From: Hydractinia symbiolongicarpus
Lineage: Eukaryota > Cnidaria > Hydrozoa > Anthoathecata > Hydractiniidae
Direction: 5' to 3'
DNA length: 64,000 nt
NCBI RefSeq assembly: GCF_029227915.1
Contig: NC_079878.1
Span: 9,982,001 to 10,046,000 of the forward strand
Positions 32,361 to 45,304 of this stretch are shown here, one piece after another. Under the pieces are notes generated by a model that worked only from the letters and a program-made list of their open reading frames with translations, was not told the origin of the DNA and made no database searches. The number at the start of each line of letters is the position of its first letter. Within the stretch, counting starts at the first letter, position 1. The translations under genes and the position numbers were made by a program.

Positions 32361-34862
32361 TTTAGTCAATTTTTGAACATTTCTCATTGTCAGAAATCCT
32401 CTTTTATTCATTGAATGTTTTTGTAACAAAATCCACCATCTTTATAGAAAATCGTTGCATATATTATGACGAGGGAATAAATTTATGTCAGGTGTAAACC
32501 AATGGCATTACGGAACTCACCATCCTGTACCACGAGTTTTATTTTCACCGGCGACCTCAATGTAAAAAGGGCAAAAGCCCCTGGGGACGAGGTTGCTGCT
32601 ATACGTCTCTCGTACGCGTTTCTTCCGACCTTTTATAACCTACGGCCCTGACCCTGAGGTCGAAGTTCGACTGAGTCTATTGTTCAGTCTTCTTTGATCG
32701 ACTTTGTCTTCCCACTTTCACTTTCACTACAAAGAGTTGGTTTGGGTAAAAAACTTGATGTCAACAAGTAAACGTAATGTGGAATTTTTTTTGAAAATCT
32801 TGTAAAATGACGGTAAGTGACAGAATACTGGGGAAATACTAGATGATGTTAAAAAAAATCAAGGAAACTTGACTTAGGGATTATAGTTTCATGTAAAAAA
32901 CTTCTTAGCCAGCTAGTTATAGCAATTTTGACTAATTTATTTTATGATATTTAGCTATGTGTAATTTGTTAGGAAAAACACTCTGGTTCACTGCAAAAGA
33001 AAATAATGCAGAATTAATGTTTGCCTTGTTTCAAATCATGCCATTTTTAAAGGTACGTAAATCACCTTCATCGAAAAAAATTAACGTATGCATTTTTTTA
33101 CTTTATTTCAAAGCCCCGAACAAGTTATGACTATCCTAACAATTTGAAGATCTAAAAGTTACTGGAACTGAAAATAATGAACTGAAAATTTTTTTTCAGT
33201 CACCGTATTTCACGATTTCCTTGATCACTTATTCCTGGCCAAGAAGCCGACATCACAAATGGATTTTTTCCGTCCTTGGTAAACAGACATCCTTGTTTTT
33301 TTATAAGCGCGAAGACAGAGTTTGCTAGTGTTAGTTGTTTTGGTAAAACAATAAATCAGGGGCAAAACAAAACAACAAAAAGAAATTGTGGGATTGCCTT
33401 ATTGACTTATATAACACAAAAACTTTGATTGTTTAGTAGTTTGTTGGTATATTTATAAAAAGCATAAACATCATAAGCCATAAGGGATAAAATGTTTAGC
33501 TGCATTTCCATCGTAACTGGAGTAAGTAATGGTACAAGAAATGATATCTACAAATGGTTTTAAAAAAGCTAATCTTTTAACAAAATAATTAAATGTAATA
33601 AAAATGTAATTAAAAATGGAGGTGTAATGTAGTGAAAACGAAGGAGTGCAAGCCGTAAAAATGTAAGAAGGAGTGTACATAAATATTCTATATATACAAT
33701 TAAAATCATCTACCAATCAGCAATTTTAGTTTTTTGCGTTCTGCTTTTGCGACCTCAGTCATGATAGTTATTCAATCCTTTGTGTATGGCACATAAAGTG
33801 CCAATTCAAAATTTCTCCTTTTCAATTAAAATACTTTTGACATGTTCAACATATTGTCATTGTCAACGCTGTCTACTAGTATAAACCTCATAAAGCGTGT
33901 TGGGTACTCACTATCGCAACAATTTTCAATAAAATGGCGGGCAATGCTGCATGATTTGTAATTCGCCAATCTAGCTTTCCAATTGACAGTGGAACCAACT
34001 TCTTGTAAATTGCATTTAGTTCAGTAACATAAGTTACTGACATAAGTTCAGTAACAACGTTTTTGCTTGCACAAGTGAGTGATTTTCTTATCTTGAAAAC
34101 TTTGCCAGTTGCGTGGCATTTAAAGGAAGTAGATTTAACATTGTTTTGATATTTGTAATAACAGTAATAATGTTCATTTACTCAGGCGTTGTTGTCATTT
34201 CACACCCTAGGATTTTGATTTACCGCCCTCCAGTGTCATGCATGCCTATGTCATGTATTGCATCAGGCATAAATGGCACTGTTTGGCATAAATCAAAATC
34301 TATGGGTCTCAAATGACAATGACGCCCTTGAAATTAACATTTTTATATTAGCAAGAGATTAGCAATTTTCTTAGCTTTTATGTGTATTTTTTAGTGCAAC
34401 AACATATTTTTGTGTCTTCTTGCGTTAAACTGTGCTTTATGTACTATACTTTTTTTTGTCCAAACTATAACATGCTTAAAAGAAACAAAAATTCTTTGTT
34501 TTGTTCTAAGGCACAAGTTTATATATAGGCCCTACCATGAGCAAATTGTCCCCTGAGTTATTTTGCTTGTTCTATGTTTGCCCTAAGACTTCCACTGAAG
34601 TATTAAACCATCACAGGGCATGTAACTTTTTAGTCTACATTTGACTGTTGCAAAGTGGATTGAAGTGATTATTTATCTTTAAAAGTTTTTTGTGGAGCTA
34701 AACCAGCAAGCAAAGACATTTAAATGAGCGTAAATATTTCTTACCAGGGAACATTTTCAAAAAGTCAGCCAGTTTCTTTGTAGAATGAATTAAAATTCGA
34801 ATGTTTTATATTTTTTAAATTACACGAAGAACGGCTGCATTTTCAATGAAAATTTTTTTTAG
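32361..34862. other. Spacer between eIF4G and its partial copy, no gene recognised
   Basis: AT-rich. No exon in frame with copy B, no TATA box with a nearby start and no protein similarity were found. Around 32520-32650 a GGGGACGAGGTTG block resembles, inverted or diverged, sequence at 43610-43750. Confidence 0.5.
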
Positions 34863-35661
34863 GAATTGGAGCGTAATGTTAGAAGTATACTTAATAAACT
34901 TACACGTCAAAAGTTTAAAACTTTGGTTGCTAAAATGTTGGAATTAAACATAGATAATGAAAAGAAATTACAATCAGCTGTAGATTTGATATTTGAAATT
35001 GCTGTCAGTGTACCTCTCTACGCCGTTGCCTATGCCAACATGTGCAGAGTTCTTACAGATAATGTAAGTAAATTTCTCATATTTTAACAGGAAAATGTTG
35101 CTTGTAGTATGTGTTAAATTTATCTACTGTTATTCATTTAGTATAAATTTTCTGCTACAAATACAGCCGAAAAAACGTCGACATGTACAGTTACGTTTAG
35201 AAAGCTTTTACTAAATAAATGTCAAAAGGAATTTGAAAAAGAGAGTTCAGATAAAAAATTGTTGGAGGAAGATGGGCTTAAAAAGTTTGAAACAGTAAGT
35301 GGTACATATGTAACAACATACGCATATAGTTGTATGTGCATTTGTAAATAATTGTATATACAATCATGTTTGTGAAAGTTTGTAAAAGCCACAAAATGCA
35401 ATTGCAACAAAAATTATAAAAAGAATGTCGAAATCTATTTTATTTGATGATAACAATAAATAAGAAAGTCAGAAATTCTGTAAAACAGATAAATTTTTCT
35501 ACGAATTAAAGTTTTGCTAATTTTGGCCTAACTTATAAAATTGAACCCATAAAAACTTTTGTTTCCATAGTTTAATGCAACTAGATGTGCAAATTTAAAA
35601 TCCTTTAAAATTTTGTGGTGATATTTCTGTTTATTTCTTTTTCTAAGAATAAATAGGGTGT

Positions 35662-35735
35662 GAATGGTACTATGATGATAAAGATTCCCCTTCACGTTAT
35701 TTTCATACATGAAAAATCTTTTCTGAGTATACATC
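35662..35735 (+). ncRNA. Box C/D snoRNA candidate d, copy-B counterpart of 20258-20330
   Basis: C box ATGATGA (35672-35678) and D box CTGA (35723-35726), with the same 55-nt spacing as in copy A. The stretch before the D box (GAAAAATCTTTT) is unchanged, so any guide function there would be the same. The surrounding intron has diverged strongly. Confidence 0.65.
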
Positions 35736-36765
35736 TACACACCTAAGTAAAAGGTTATTTAGAGTTAAGTTTTTTAATTTAAAAAATTCTGACATTCATT
35801 TTTATAGGAAGAAGAGAAAAAGGCATGGGAAGAAGAACTTAATTATAGAGAAATGATGAACAGAAGAAGAATGCTTAGAAATATCCGTTTCATAGGTGAA
35901 CTATTTAAATTAAAGGTGAGCTGAATTTGTATAATACAAACTTTTTAGGGTTAGTGTGTCTAGTGTTTAAGGAAATGATAACCCTCTTAAGGGTCTTTCT
36001 TTAAATTTAATTCTTTAGTATATTGTTTTTAAGTTTTTAATAAAATATTAAAAATCTTTATTGGTAAGAGGGAGTAATTGAGAAAAAAAATCTCTTTTAT
36101 ATTTATTTTTTTCAAAATTGTGTTTAAAACATCAAATCCCTTAAAATTTCTTGAATATTTTTACTGTACGTGAAAATTAAGGAGAGTTAGAAAAACGCAT
36201 AATGCAAAATTTTTCCTTGTTATCCTGTTATCAGTGTTACTAAACTCAGAATCATGAGAAAATATCTTTAATTTGTAAGAAAATATTTTTGATATATTCA
36301 TGGCGTTTAATTGGTTGTAGCATTTCTCCGGCGTCCTTTTTAGCAGGAAAAAATTCTTTATCTGCTATTTATAAATTTTCGAAAACCAACCTCCATTTTG
36401 CCTTAAAAGCACAAAAACAAATTTGTTGTAATAGTTATATCACAGGCTACAAAACATGGAAAGCGAGGACATATATAGTTATACTTGATGCTTGAAATGA
36501 GAGAAATTAGTTTTAAGACGACTATTTTAACGCACGGTATGTTGTATTTTTCTAACAATAAGCTGTTTAACAAAACGTGTTGTTTTAAAAAAGTTTTCAG
36601 AACTGTATAAGAGCTTAGACCATAATATTTGTCAACAAACAAAAGTTTACTAATGGAATTGTTTCAGGAAATAATCTGTTTCTCATTTTTTTATTTTTGC
36701 CATAAAAATTATTCTAATCATTATTCTGTACTTTATTTGTGTGGCTTTCAGAATATACATAGGGT

Positions 36766-36786
36766 TAGGGTTGTTAGGGTTATATT
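36766..36786. repeat. Short telomere-like interstitial repeat
   Basis: TAGGGTTAGGGTTGTTAGGGTT contains about three TTAGGG-type units in the copy B intron. It is too short to mark a fusion and may be chance or a repair scar. Confidence 0.4.
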
Positions 36787-39700
36787 AAGGTTCAGGGGAT
36801 TACTGTATCCCTTAAGTAACAGTTATAAAAACGTGTCATTGTCTACTATATTTGAACTTGCTTTATTTTAATTTTATCTGCAGCACATATGGGAGTAAAA
36901 ATATTTTCGAAATAAAGTTGTATGCAGAATGTTAAAAGAGTTTTTTTTGGGGGGGAAAGTTCATTAATTTCTTGACAGGTGGTATTTCTGCCAGAAATAA
37001 TAGTATTTTATTTTAACCTCTGTTCTATAAGTTAGTTAATTTGTTTGTTAAACTGTGACAATATGTGGTCTCCTCAACCAGAAGGAAGGCACTTAAGTCA
37101 CAGATACCTGAAATTTTAATTTTCCCCCTTTCCTGGGGTAAGGATGCTAAAACAGGTAGATAAAGAAAACTGTTCAATATTTACATATTTACTTCTCTTC
37201 TAAGGAGACATATTTATGCAACAAAATTTCAAGTATAGTAAATTGAAAATATTTTTTGTAAAAGCACAAGAAATGTTAACATAAATTCGACATTTTTTTA
37301 AAAAATTATGACGAGATGAATAATCGCAACCCAGTATAATAATTATTGCGAAAGTTTTTTATAGTGGAACATCTGGCTATTTGGTTGACCTTAATTATAG
37401 TTATCCTGCCCTTAGCAAACCAGTACATTTGCTTTAGCCACATAACTTGTCCATAATATTATGCTATAATGCTATGCTACACCTAGCATGCGGTTTAGTG
37501 TCTACTTAATATTTATCTCATTGATAGAAGTGCTGCTCAATTTTATTTTGATTTTGCCACATTTCAACTATTGTCAACAAACAAATAGTTTCTTCGTCCA
37601 TTTTTCTAAAACCAAGAAAGAACATACATCTTTTTAAATGTATTGTAAGAATGAAACCTAGATTTAGTACAACAGGTGAATGTGTTTGTTTACACTAGCA
37701 GCTGCCAATCTTAAAACAAAAAAGTGCTATCATTTTTTGAAGAAATATTTGCATGCTTTGTTGTTTAGATGATTTCGGAAAATATCATGCATGATTGTAT
37801 TTTAAAACTGCTGCGAGCCAAAAAGCAAGACTCTTTAGAAGACCAACTGGAATGCTTATGCAAACTTTTGTCAACAATAGGAAAAGACCTCGATCATGCA
37901 AAAGCTAAGGTATTGAATTTAGTTGTTGTTACGTCCATAGCTTTGAAGAAATCGGCATAATATTGACAAGCTAGTTCACTTTTACTCTCGTTTATTACAA
38001 AAGTTAGTCGTCATCATTTTACTTTTGTAAGTTAGCTCTGTGGGAATTCACTTTTTTTTATATTAAAATTTTCATAATGTTTATTCAAAGTACCACTAAG
38101 GTAAAGTTACAAGGGTTTATCTCTGACAAACTATACCACTGACTTAAATTGCTGTTTGCGATTTTTTGTAGGGGTTTGTTTAAATTTGGCATTGTTTGAA
38201 TATATAAAAAGCAAATCTTGAAATAAAAATTAATGTTGTCTTTGTAGTTGTGAAGTGGGTGGTATAAATAAATTTTTTTAATATATCCTGCACAATCAAT
38301 CTCGTTTTCATAGCCAAGAATGGACCAGTACTTTGTTCAAATTAACAAAATAATAGAGAAAAAGAAAATATCCTCTCGCATAAAATTTGCCCTGCAAGAT
38401 GTAATGGATCTCAGAGTGAGAGATTGGGTGCCAAGACGCGATGAAGGAAACCCCAAAACCATTGATCAAATTCATAGGGAGGCTATACAAAAGGAGAAAA
38501 AAGAGGAAATGGCTCGTCAGCAAGACAAATTGCAACGAAAACTAGAACCAAGAGGCGGGAGAGGTAAACTTTTGTGTGCAAAAGTCAAATTTCTTAATTT
38601 ATGTCATCTAATTATCATATTGATTGTACATATCATTTTGCATTTAGGTGGACGAGGTAGTCCAAATGTACGATCAGGTGGCCCAAGTAGTGATGGGTGG
38701 ACAAATGTTGCTGGTAAATCAAATCGTAGTACAACACCAATTGTTGCTAGTAAATTTAAATTGACAAAGGTCAGTTCTTCGTTTTCAATTTGTACCACTA
38801 CAAAACTTGAAATAATTTTAAAGAATATCATAGCTATCTATAAAAGTATTGTTTTCAGTTCTTTCTTCTGTTCTGAAGATGTAATTATAATGGTAAAATA
38901 CGTTTTTTAGTTTGTATTTTCTTTAAAAATGTACCTTTGTTATTGTTTGTAGAAAGTTACAGATTCAAATGAGATTTCGCTTGGACCAGGTGGTGGTAAA
39001 CCTGGAGCATGGTCAAGAAAAGTGTAAGACAGATTGTTGTTTTTAAGTTGTTGTTCAGGTGCATGGCTGTGTATATACATTATTTAATTACACAAAAAAC
39101 TAACTGTTTAGTTGTGTTAATGTGCCATCACGCAGAAGAACTTCAACAAGTGGTTGTGAGCGAATGAGCAATGACGATGGCAGTAGTTCTGCTTTACAAC
39201 CAGTTAAATATATGACTGGTCCATCTGAAGATACATACAGTGCACCTTCGTCAGGTGCTCAGACTCTGGTTGAAAAATCTCAATCGCCAGTTGCATTGAT
39301 TACAGAAGAAAAGATGAGAAAAACTACTAAATCAACTGTGGAAGAATATTTGAGTTGTGGAGATGTAAAGGTTAGTGCCTGGTCCCTTTTCCATTAAGAT
39401 ATTGTTTGACATACGTCGTACTTATGTTTGCTTTTGTTTCCAGGAAGCTCTGTTGTGTATAAAAAAATTGAGTTGTCCGTCAATGCATCATGTATTTGTT
39501 GAAGAGAGCATTTGCGTTGTCCTTGAGAAAAAAACCGAACATCGTCGTCTTGTAGGCACGTTGCTGCATTATTTTATTAAGGAGCAGTTATTTAGCACAG
39601 AAGATATGTGTCAAGGGTACGTCGTTCTAGTGGTCACTAGCTCCATCCTTTTTTCAGGTTTTAAGCCCACTAGTGTATTCACGTGTATGTGTTGATTCTG

Positions 39701-40610
39701 GTAATAAATTGCAAAAAAGAATATTTTTACTTAAATGGAAATATGCTGGACTACCGAAGAAATAGTTTGTTTAGCTAAGTGAGTATATGCTTTGTAGGTT
39801 TGCGTCCGTGGTTAAACTAGCACAAGATTTGGCATGCGATGTGCCTTTTATATACAAATATTTTGGTGAAGTTCTCGGACCGGTCGTCTATGATGGAACC
39901 CTACCTTTAAAGAAAGTAAAAGACACGCTAGAACCACTCGTTCAACAAAGTAAAGCAGAACTTGTAGTGGATGAAACGTTGTCTGTGGCTGTGGAACTTG
40001 CTGGGGTAAGAGAAATTATAAGTGCTCTTTGTCTCAACTGAGAAATATTCTAGTTGTATTTTCTGGTATTATTGTTGTGTTTCTAGCCTAGTTAACTAAT
40101 GTTTTCTTTGAAACTAATAAAATTCAGTTTCTCTCGTACGAATGCTTGACGGAAACGAATGTGTCAGAGTAAAATCCCTGAAATTCAATTCCATCAATAA
40201 ACACAAAATAATTTCTGACAGTGAACCCTGACTTAAAATCAACCGATGAGCACAAAGCCAGCGTCTTCACATCTTACCTTCTTATATATTACGAAGAATA
40301 ATTATATTTGTCCGAGTCAATAAGGCTATTCGCGCTTAAAACAAAGGGTTTCCAGATAATCTCTTGAAAGAGGAATTTCGTTTGCGTTTGCGACCCAGCG
40401 TAATTTTTCCCACCTCAACTATTCCGATTTCCTGCTGCTAACAAAATTACTCTGGCTAATGTGTTCTAGATTTTTTTGTTAGAAAAGGTCTAACACAACG
40501 GAAAATTCGGCGCTTTACAGAGTAAAACCTATTACCTTAAGTGATTTTTGTTCGTATCAAAATGTACTGAAAATCCATAAGTATTCAGATTATGAATTTG
40601 CCCACTCTGT

Positions 40611-40980
40611 AAGCTGATCTTCATTATGCGAATTTTAGTCGCTCTGGCTTTAGCGATCCGAGTGGACAAGCGACTATTAAATCTCCATATGCCGTAGCGA
40701 AGTAAAGATGAGCAGCAAATGTTTAAAGTGAAAACATGGATTTATTATTCTTTTGCAGAAAAATATTTTCCCTATTTTTTCAGCATAATGTTTATAATTT
40801 TGATTCTGATTAGCCTCTAAACATTTGTGACGTTAAAGATCACCAACGATCGCTGAAAGAGTTCTAACTGTTTAAACTCCTTCGGCGATCTCAGCGAAAA
40901 GCTCATGTTACGCAATTTTACGTAAACAAACCTTTCGCTAGAATCGAGCGACCAAAATTCGTTTAATGGAAATCGGCCTT
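40611..40980. mobile_element. MITE, copy-B counterpart of 30405-30757
   Basis: Left end AAGCTGATCTTCATTATGCG then AATTTTAGTCGCTC. Right end GAGCGACCAAAATTCG then TTTAATGGAAATCGGCCTT. These are inverted repeats of about 35 bp with mismatches. A further fragment of the family lies near 60385-60445. Confidence 0.65.
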
Positions 40981-41465
40981 GGGAAAGAAATTTGTGGTAT
41001 CTGTGAAATAAAATACACACAACTGAAAAATGAGCGGTTATTATTAGCGGTAGGCTGACATGAGGTGACTTTGATTGTTCACTTCTTTTCATGTGTTTAG
41101 ATCTGCCACGAGTGTTGTTTAAAGATCTGTATCATGTGGAAGTGATATCTGAAAAAGCCTATTACCATTGGGAGAAGAGTAAAGATTTTCCAGGCAGCAG
41201 AGGAGTTACGCTTAGCACTATGGTTAAAGAAATAAGAGGAGGAACAGAATGAAGAAGAGGTCAGCAAAACGCCGACGATAAACGTTGCATAAATAAATTT
41301 AGTGGCTTAAGGTTAAAATTTTTACAGTAAAATATTTTGGATAGCTTCTACGTGTCATTAGCGCTTTTTTTTCTGGATTTACAAATTTACATATAATTTT
41401 TATTTTTTGTTTTCAAGTATGCAAATGCTTTACAGCCGTTTGGTTCGCGTTTTATTTTCTTTTTT

Positions 41466-41701
<236 letters not shown>

Positions 41702-42235
41702 TTATTACAAGCTCGTGAGCTTGTATTAAAACGCAAATGTGTCCTACAAGAATGGAAATTTTTGCCTCTCTGAGCACCGACACGGGAGTCGTCGTGTGTT
41801 CGAATCTCATCTTGGTAACTATTTTTACTTTTTTTTTCTTTTTTTTTTTTTAAAAAAGATAAGACAAGTGTTCAAAACACTTGTTTAACTAACTAGTAAA
41901 TAAAGGTGTTTCCACCAAACTTTTTAAAAGTGAATGTAGGCAGAATTAACTGAATTAATGAATTTCGCAAATTTTGGGGTTTGTGGGTTTGTGGTCTTTC
42001 TTCTTCCTGTCAGTCGGTTCAGCCAAGACGGACCCATCGAAAATTAAAAGTTCGAGGAATTTTCCGTTCAGGAAGGTCTCACAAATCAATTTTGAAAAAT
42101 AAGTGTGTAACAAATATTATTGCGTATCTGAATAGTAAAATATGTCGTGTCTAACTTGTAACAAAAATCCCAATTTGATAGACAGCTTTTTGTAAACTTT
42201 ATTCGCGAGGTTGTTTGCGTATATCATACGTCTTG
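41702..42235. other. Further inserted sequence in copy B flank
   Basis: Absent from copy A. It holds a polypyrimidine run and a B-box-like GTGTTCGAATCTC at about 41795, but no matching A box, so a SINE cannot be claimed. No gene is seen. Confidence 0.4.
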
Positions 42236-43135
42236 TTGCAATTACTTTAGACCCCACTCCCTTTATGTAAATTTTTATGTGAAACAGTTTTCAATGTGTT
42301 TTTGTACGTGTCCTCGTGCTGTGTTATTTATTGTGTCTGTTTCGTGAAATATTCCAGCGTTTTGGTCGACAGACAAAAAAAAAACAAAAAAAATATCATG
42401 CTACATAATTGTCTAACTAAACGTGATACTTTTTTGTAAAATAATTTATGTGGAAGAGTAGTGGATCGGTTATTTAAGCGATCTGCTTGAAAGCCTTTTT
42501 TGCGATACTGCGCATTTGTAGATTTCGGTAACGTAAAAAAAAAAAAAAAATTCAACCGTTTAGATTCAAGCGGAAAGTCTCCATTATTGTATTTTAAATA
42601 TAGATTATATTGTATTTTTTATGAGAAAATACAGAAAATATGGTTTGGCCAACAATTCAATTTCTTTTGTTAATAGATGAGAATTGATTGTTCTATATGG
42701 ATTACGATACAATGACGCGCTTTGTATACCTTTTTAGTTGCGGCGGGTTTTAAAAGAAACAGTTCTTTAAAAAACAATACCGTCATTATGCAGAGAAAGA
42801 AGAACAACTAGCTAACTACTCTGTATCTCCACCAGTGTCATGCAGTAAGAAGGGCTTGATGTGACGCCACCAAAACTGCTAATCTTGCTCATAATATATC
42901 CCGATTATACTCAGGTTCAGATTTGTAGTTGCATTTTTGACCAAGAAACATTTACAAAGCTTTTATAGTCCTGAGCAAAAAATCTAAACAGCATCCCATG
43001 TTACTCAATCATAATATACATCTCTTTTGTTTTTCACGTCTTTACCAAGATAACTATGTTCAACATTGTGGTTGCAACGAGATATAATAAAACTTGTAGC
43101 GTTACGTAAGTGCTAGGGCAATGTGTGTTCAAAGT

Positions 43136-43813
43136 CTGGATGAAAGACGCTGTTATCTCTTCAAAAAGTAAGAAATGTGTGGTAACAAGGGTGTCTTTAA
43201 AGAGTTTCATTTAAGTTAAGTAAGTCTTTAATATTCCTTACCCCTTTCCTCTTCGCTTAAATTTTACGTATTTTCACAGAACATCTGTTTTAAATTGTGA
43301 CACGGTTTCTTATGAAAATGTTATGGAAGCGATTAGAGACATGTTATACTTTATATGTAGTTTACACTACGATCTAAGATAATTTCTACGATCTAAAATA
43401 ATTTGTAAAATTTATCGTAGAATTATGTTAAGAGCGTGAAAATTATGGGCTTCCGTGAAAATGAACACGACTGAGAACTAATACAGCTTGGTTTTTTATA
43501 CAACTTAATCCTCAGACTCAGGACCAAATTCAAGTGAGCGGAAAATAAAATGGTTTTGTATAACGTTATTTTCTGAATTAAACTAATCTAATAAACTAAT
43601 ATTTTACATTATTGCGCAATCTCGTCTCAGGAAATCTTCTGGGACGAGGTTGTGCCTGTTTTCTCGCGTCCTCCGAAATATCAGCCATGCGTAAAATTTT
43701 ATAAAAGGCACAATATAACATCCTCGCCCCCAGGGTTATTTGCCTTCTTGGTATAAGAGATGACGGCGCCGAAGAAGAAGAGTACTTGTTTTTTAAGAAA
43801 AAAGAATAAAAAA
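43136..43813. other. Insertion in copy B downstream flank
   Basis: Lies between two blocks that are contiguous in copy A (about 32235-32265). Contains paired CTACGATCTAA-type repeats around 43370-43400 and a GGGACGAGGTTG block. No coding signal is recognised. Confidence 0.45.
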
Positions 43814-43890
43814 TAAGAAAAACCTTTATTTTCATTCAAAATGTCAACAATGGAAATTTGCTATAATAACATCTTCTAATCGAGACTATG

Positions 43891-44511
43891 TTGTGTCATT
43901 TCAACAAAAAGCATTTTAAAGATGACGGCTGGCGAAGCTTTTATTTGCTCACTTTTTCATTTCAAGTGCTGAAAATTGTTTTTCTGAATGTATGCCAGCT
44001 TGTAAAGTGTTCAAATTGTATTATGTTTGAAGCCATATCATTTTCACTTCGTTTCATATCATAAACAGCTTTTGTTCCATGCAATTGGTGAATATCTTCC
44101 CCTCCTGTGCAACGATTCGCGGTGCGCAACGATTAGAGAACTGACTATACCTGCTGCCTTCATCGTAAAGATCTTGAAACGTTGATCAAGAAAATGTATA
44201 GGATCATGTATCTTTGACAAACGGTTGCAGAGATATTTGGGTTTAAAGGTTTTTTGGTGACGTCACAAACCCGTCTATTCCGAAACGGATTTGGTGTCAC
44301 AGGTTTGGGAAACTTACCCAATTTGGTCCCAGGTGGTCCCTAGTTACCCACGCGGTGAAAATGACCAACGTCACCACCTCGTTTCCAAGTTATTTGGCCT
44401 CAAAGTTTTGAGTGCACTGTAATGGTTTCATTATTTAAATTAAGATATTGACGTTAAAGTAGTGATATTGAAATCGCGCTGCAACGTCAGAAAATTTAAC
44501 ATTTGAGTCAA
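43891..44511. other. Repeat-like spacer, no gene
   Basis: GC-richer block at 44150-44420 with inverted GACGTCAC/GTGACG and GGTCCCAGGTGGTCCC features stands out from the AT-rich background and is probably a dispersed repeat fragment. No open frame of note. Confidence 0.4.
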
Positions 44512-44673
44512 TAGTTATAGAAGGTCGATACTGGCGCACAATTCTAGCGCAGTCCATTTTTCATAAACTTTCACGCGTCACCCACACCCGCTTGACGGAT
44601 GAAATTTCGTAAATTTTTATAAAAAATGGACTGCGCCAGAAGTTATGCACCAGAAGTCGATCTTTTATAACTA
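44512..44673. repeat. Fold-back element, 162 bp
   Basis: TAGTTATAGAAGGTCGATAC and CTGGCGCA/TAGCGCAGTCCATTTTT on the left pair with AAAAATGGACTGCGCCAG, TGCACCAGAAG and TCGATCTTTTATAACTA on the right. The long imperfect hairpin has a short centre and looks like a palindromic MITE. Confidence 0.7.
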
Positions 44674-45304
44674 CTACGAAAATACAAATACTCCCACCAG
44701 TTTTTCATTCCTTAATTACTTACTTAATCTCGTTCACCAAATCCGCTCGACGTCATAAAATTTCCTCAGTTTTTGATAAAAGGCTTATAACTCGCCGTCT
44801 CGCGAAAATCTAAAAGAAGCCTACACCGCCTTTTTTATGCTCAGGTCGACCCTTGTTAACTATCCCACTGGTATAGGAAACAAAAAATCTCGACTGGTGT
44901 TTTTCTATCTGATAATCTACTTGTGTTGTGATTTTTAAGGGGATTTCATTGGCTACACAATAATCTTTACCGATTTCATAATAAAAACTGCGCTAGAATT
45001 AAAAAAGTATATTTTCTAAGCTATAGAATGGCTACGAGTGCGATTGAATATGCCGCGCATTGGAAAAAATTGTTGAGTTTGACAAAATAAATATTGCACG
45101 GTGCGCAGTCAAGGCTTTTATAATAGGTAAAAACAATCACGAAAGGGTAATCAAAAATCTAAGGCAGGTTTTTACGCTTTGAAAAAAGCCTAAATTAATC
45201 GAAACCGGAATGGGTAATGCTGTAAAAATCTATCATTTTGATGGTGGCGAAGCCTCGATGTAAATCAGTATGTAAGGATATTTGAAAGAAGTTAACGTAA
45301 GGTT

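Larger units (their letters stand above)
34863..41252 (+). pseudogene. Partial tandem copy of eIF4G (copy B, exons 10-19 and a broken last exon)
   Basis: Exons: 34863-35063, 35142-35294, 35808-35915, 37769-37909, 38314-38563, 38648-38769, 38953-39023, 39112-39370, 39444-39616, 39798-40005, then a relic of the final exon at 41101-41252. The first ten keep splice sites and join into 1,686 nt (562 codons) without a stop, covering MIF4G and MA3. Exon 38953-39023 lost 45 codons and 39112-39370 lost 12, both in frame. Counterparts of exons 1-9 and 20-23 are absent. The last exon has a 17-bp deletion and stops at 41250-41252, and it is out of phase with 40005. It could be a dying copy, an alternative exon block of eIF4G, or a short MIF4G-MA3 protein. 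No promoter is seen. Confidence 0.85.

Noticed and set aside
36766-36786. Ancient telomere fusion
   Set aside because: Only about three TTAGGG-like units, too few to support that claim.
41795-41810. SINE at the B-box-like GTGTTCGAATCTC
   Set aside because: No A box at the required distance upstream and no second copy in the window.
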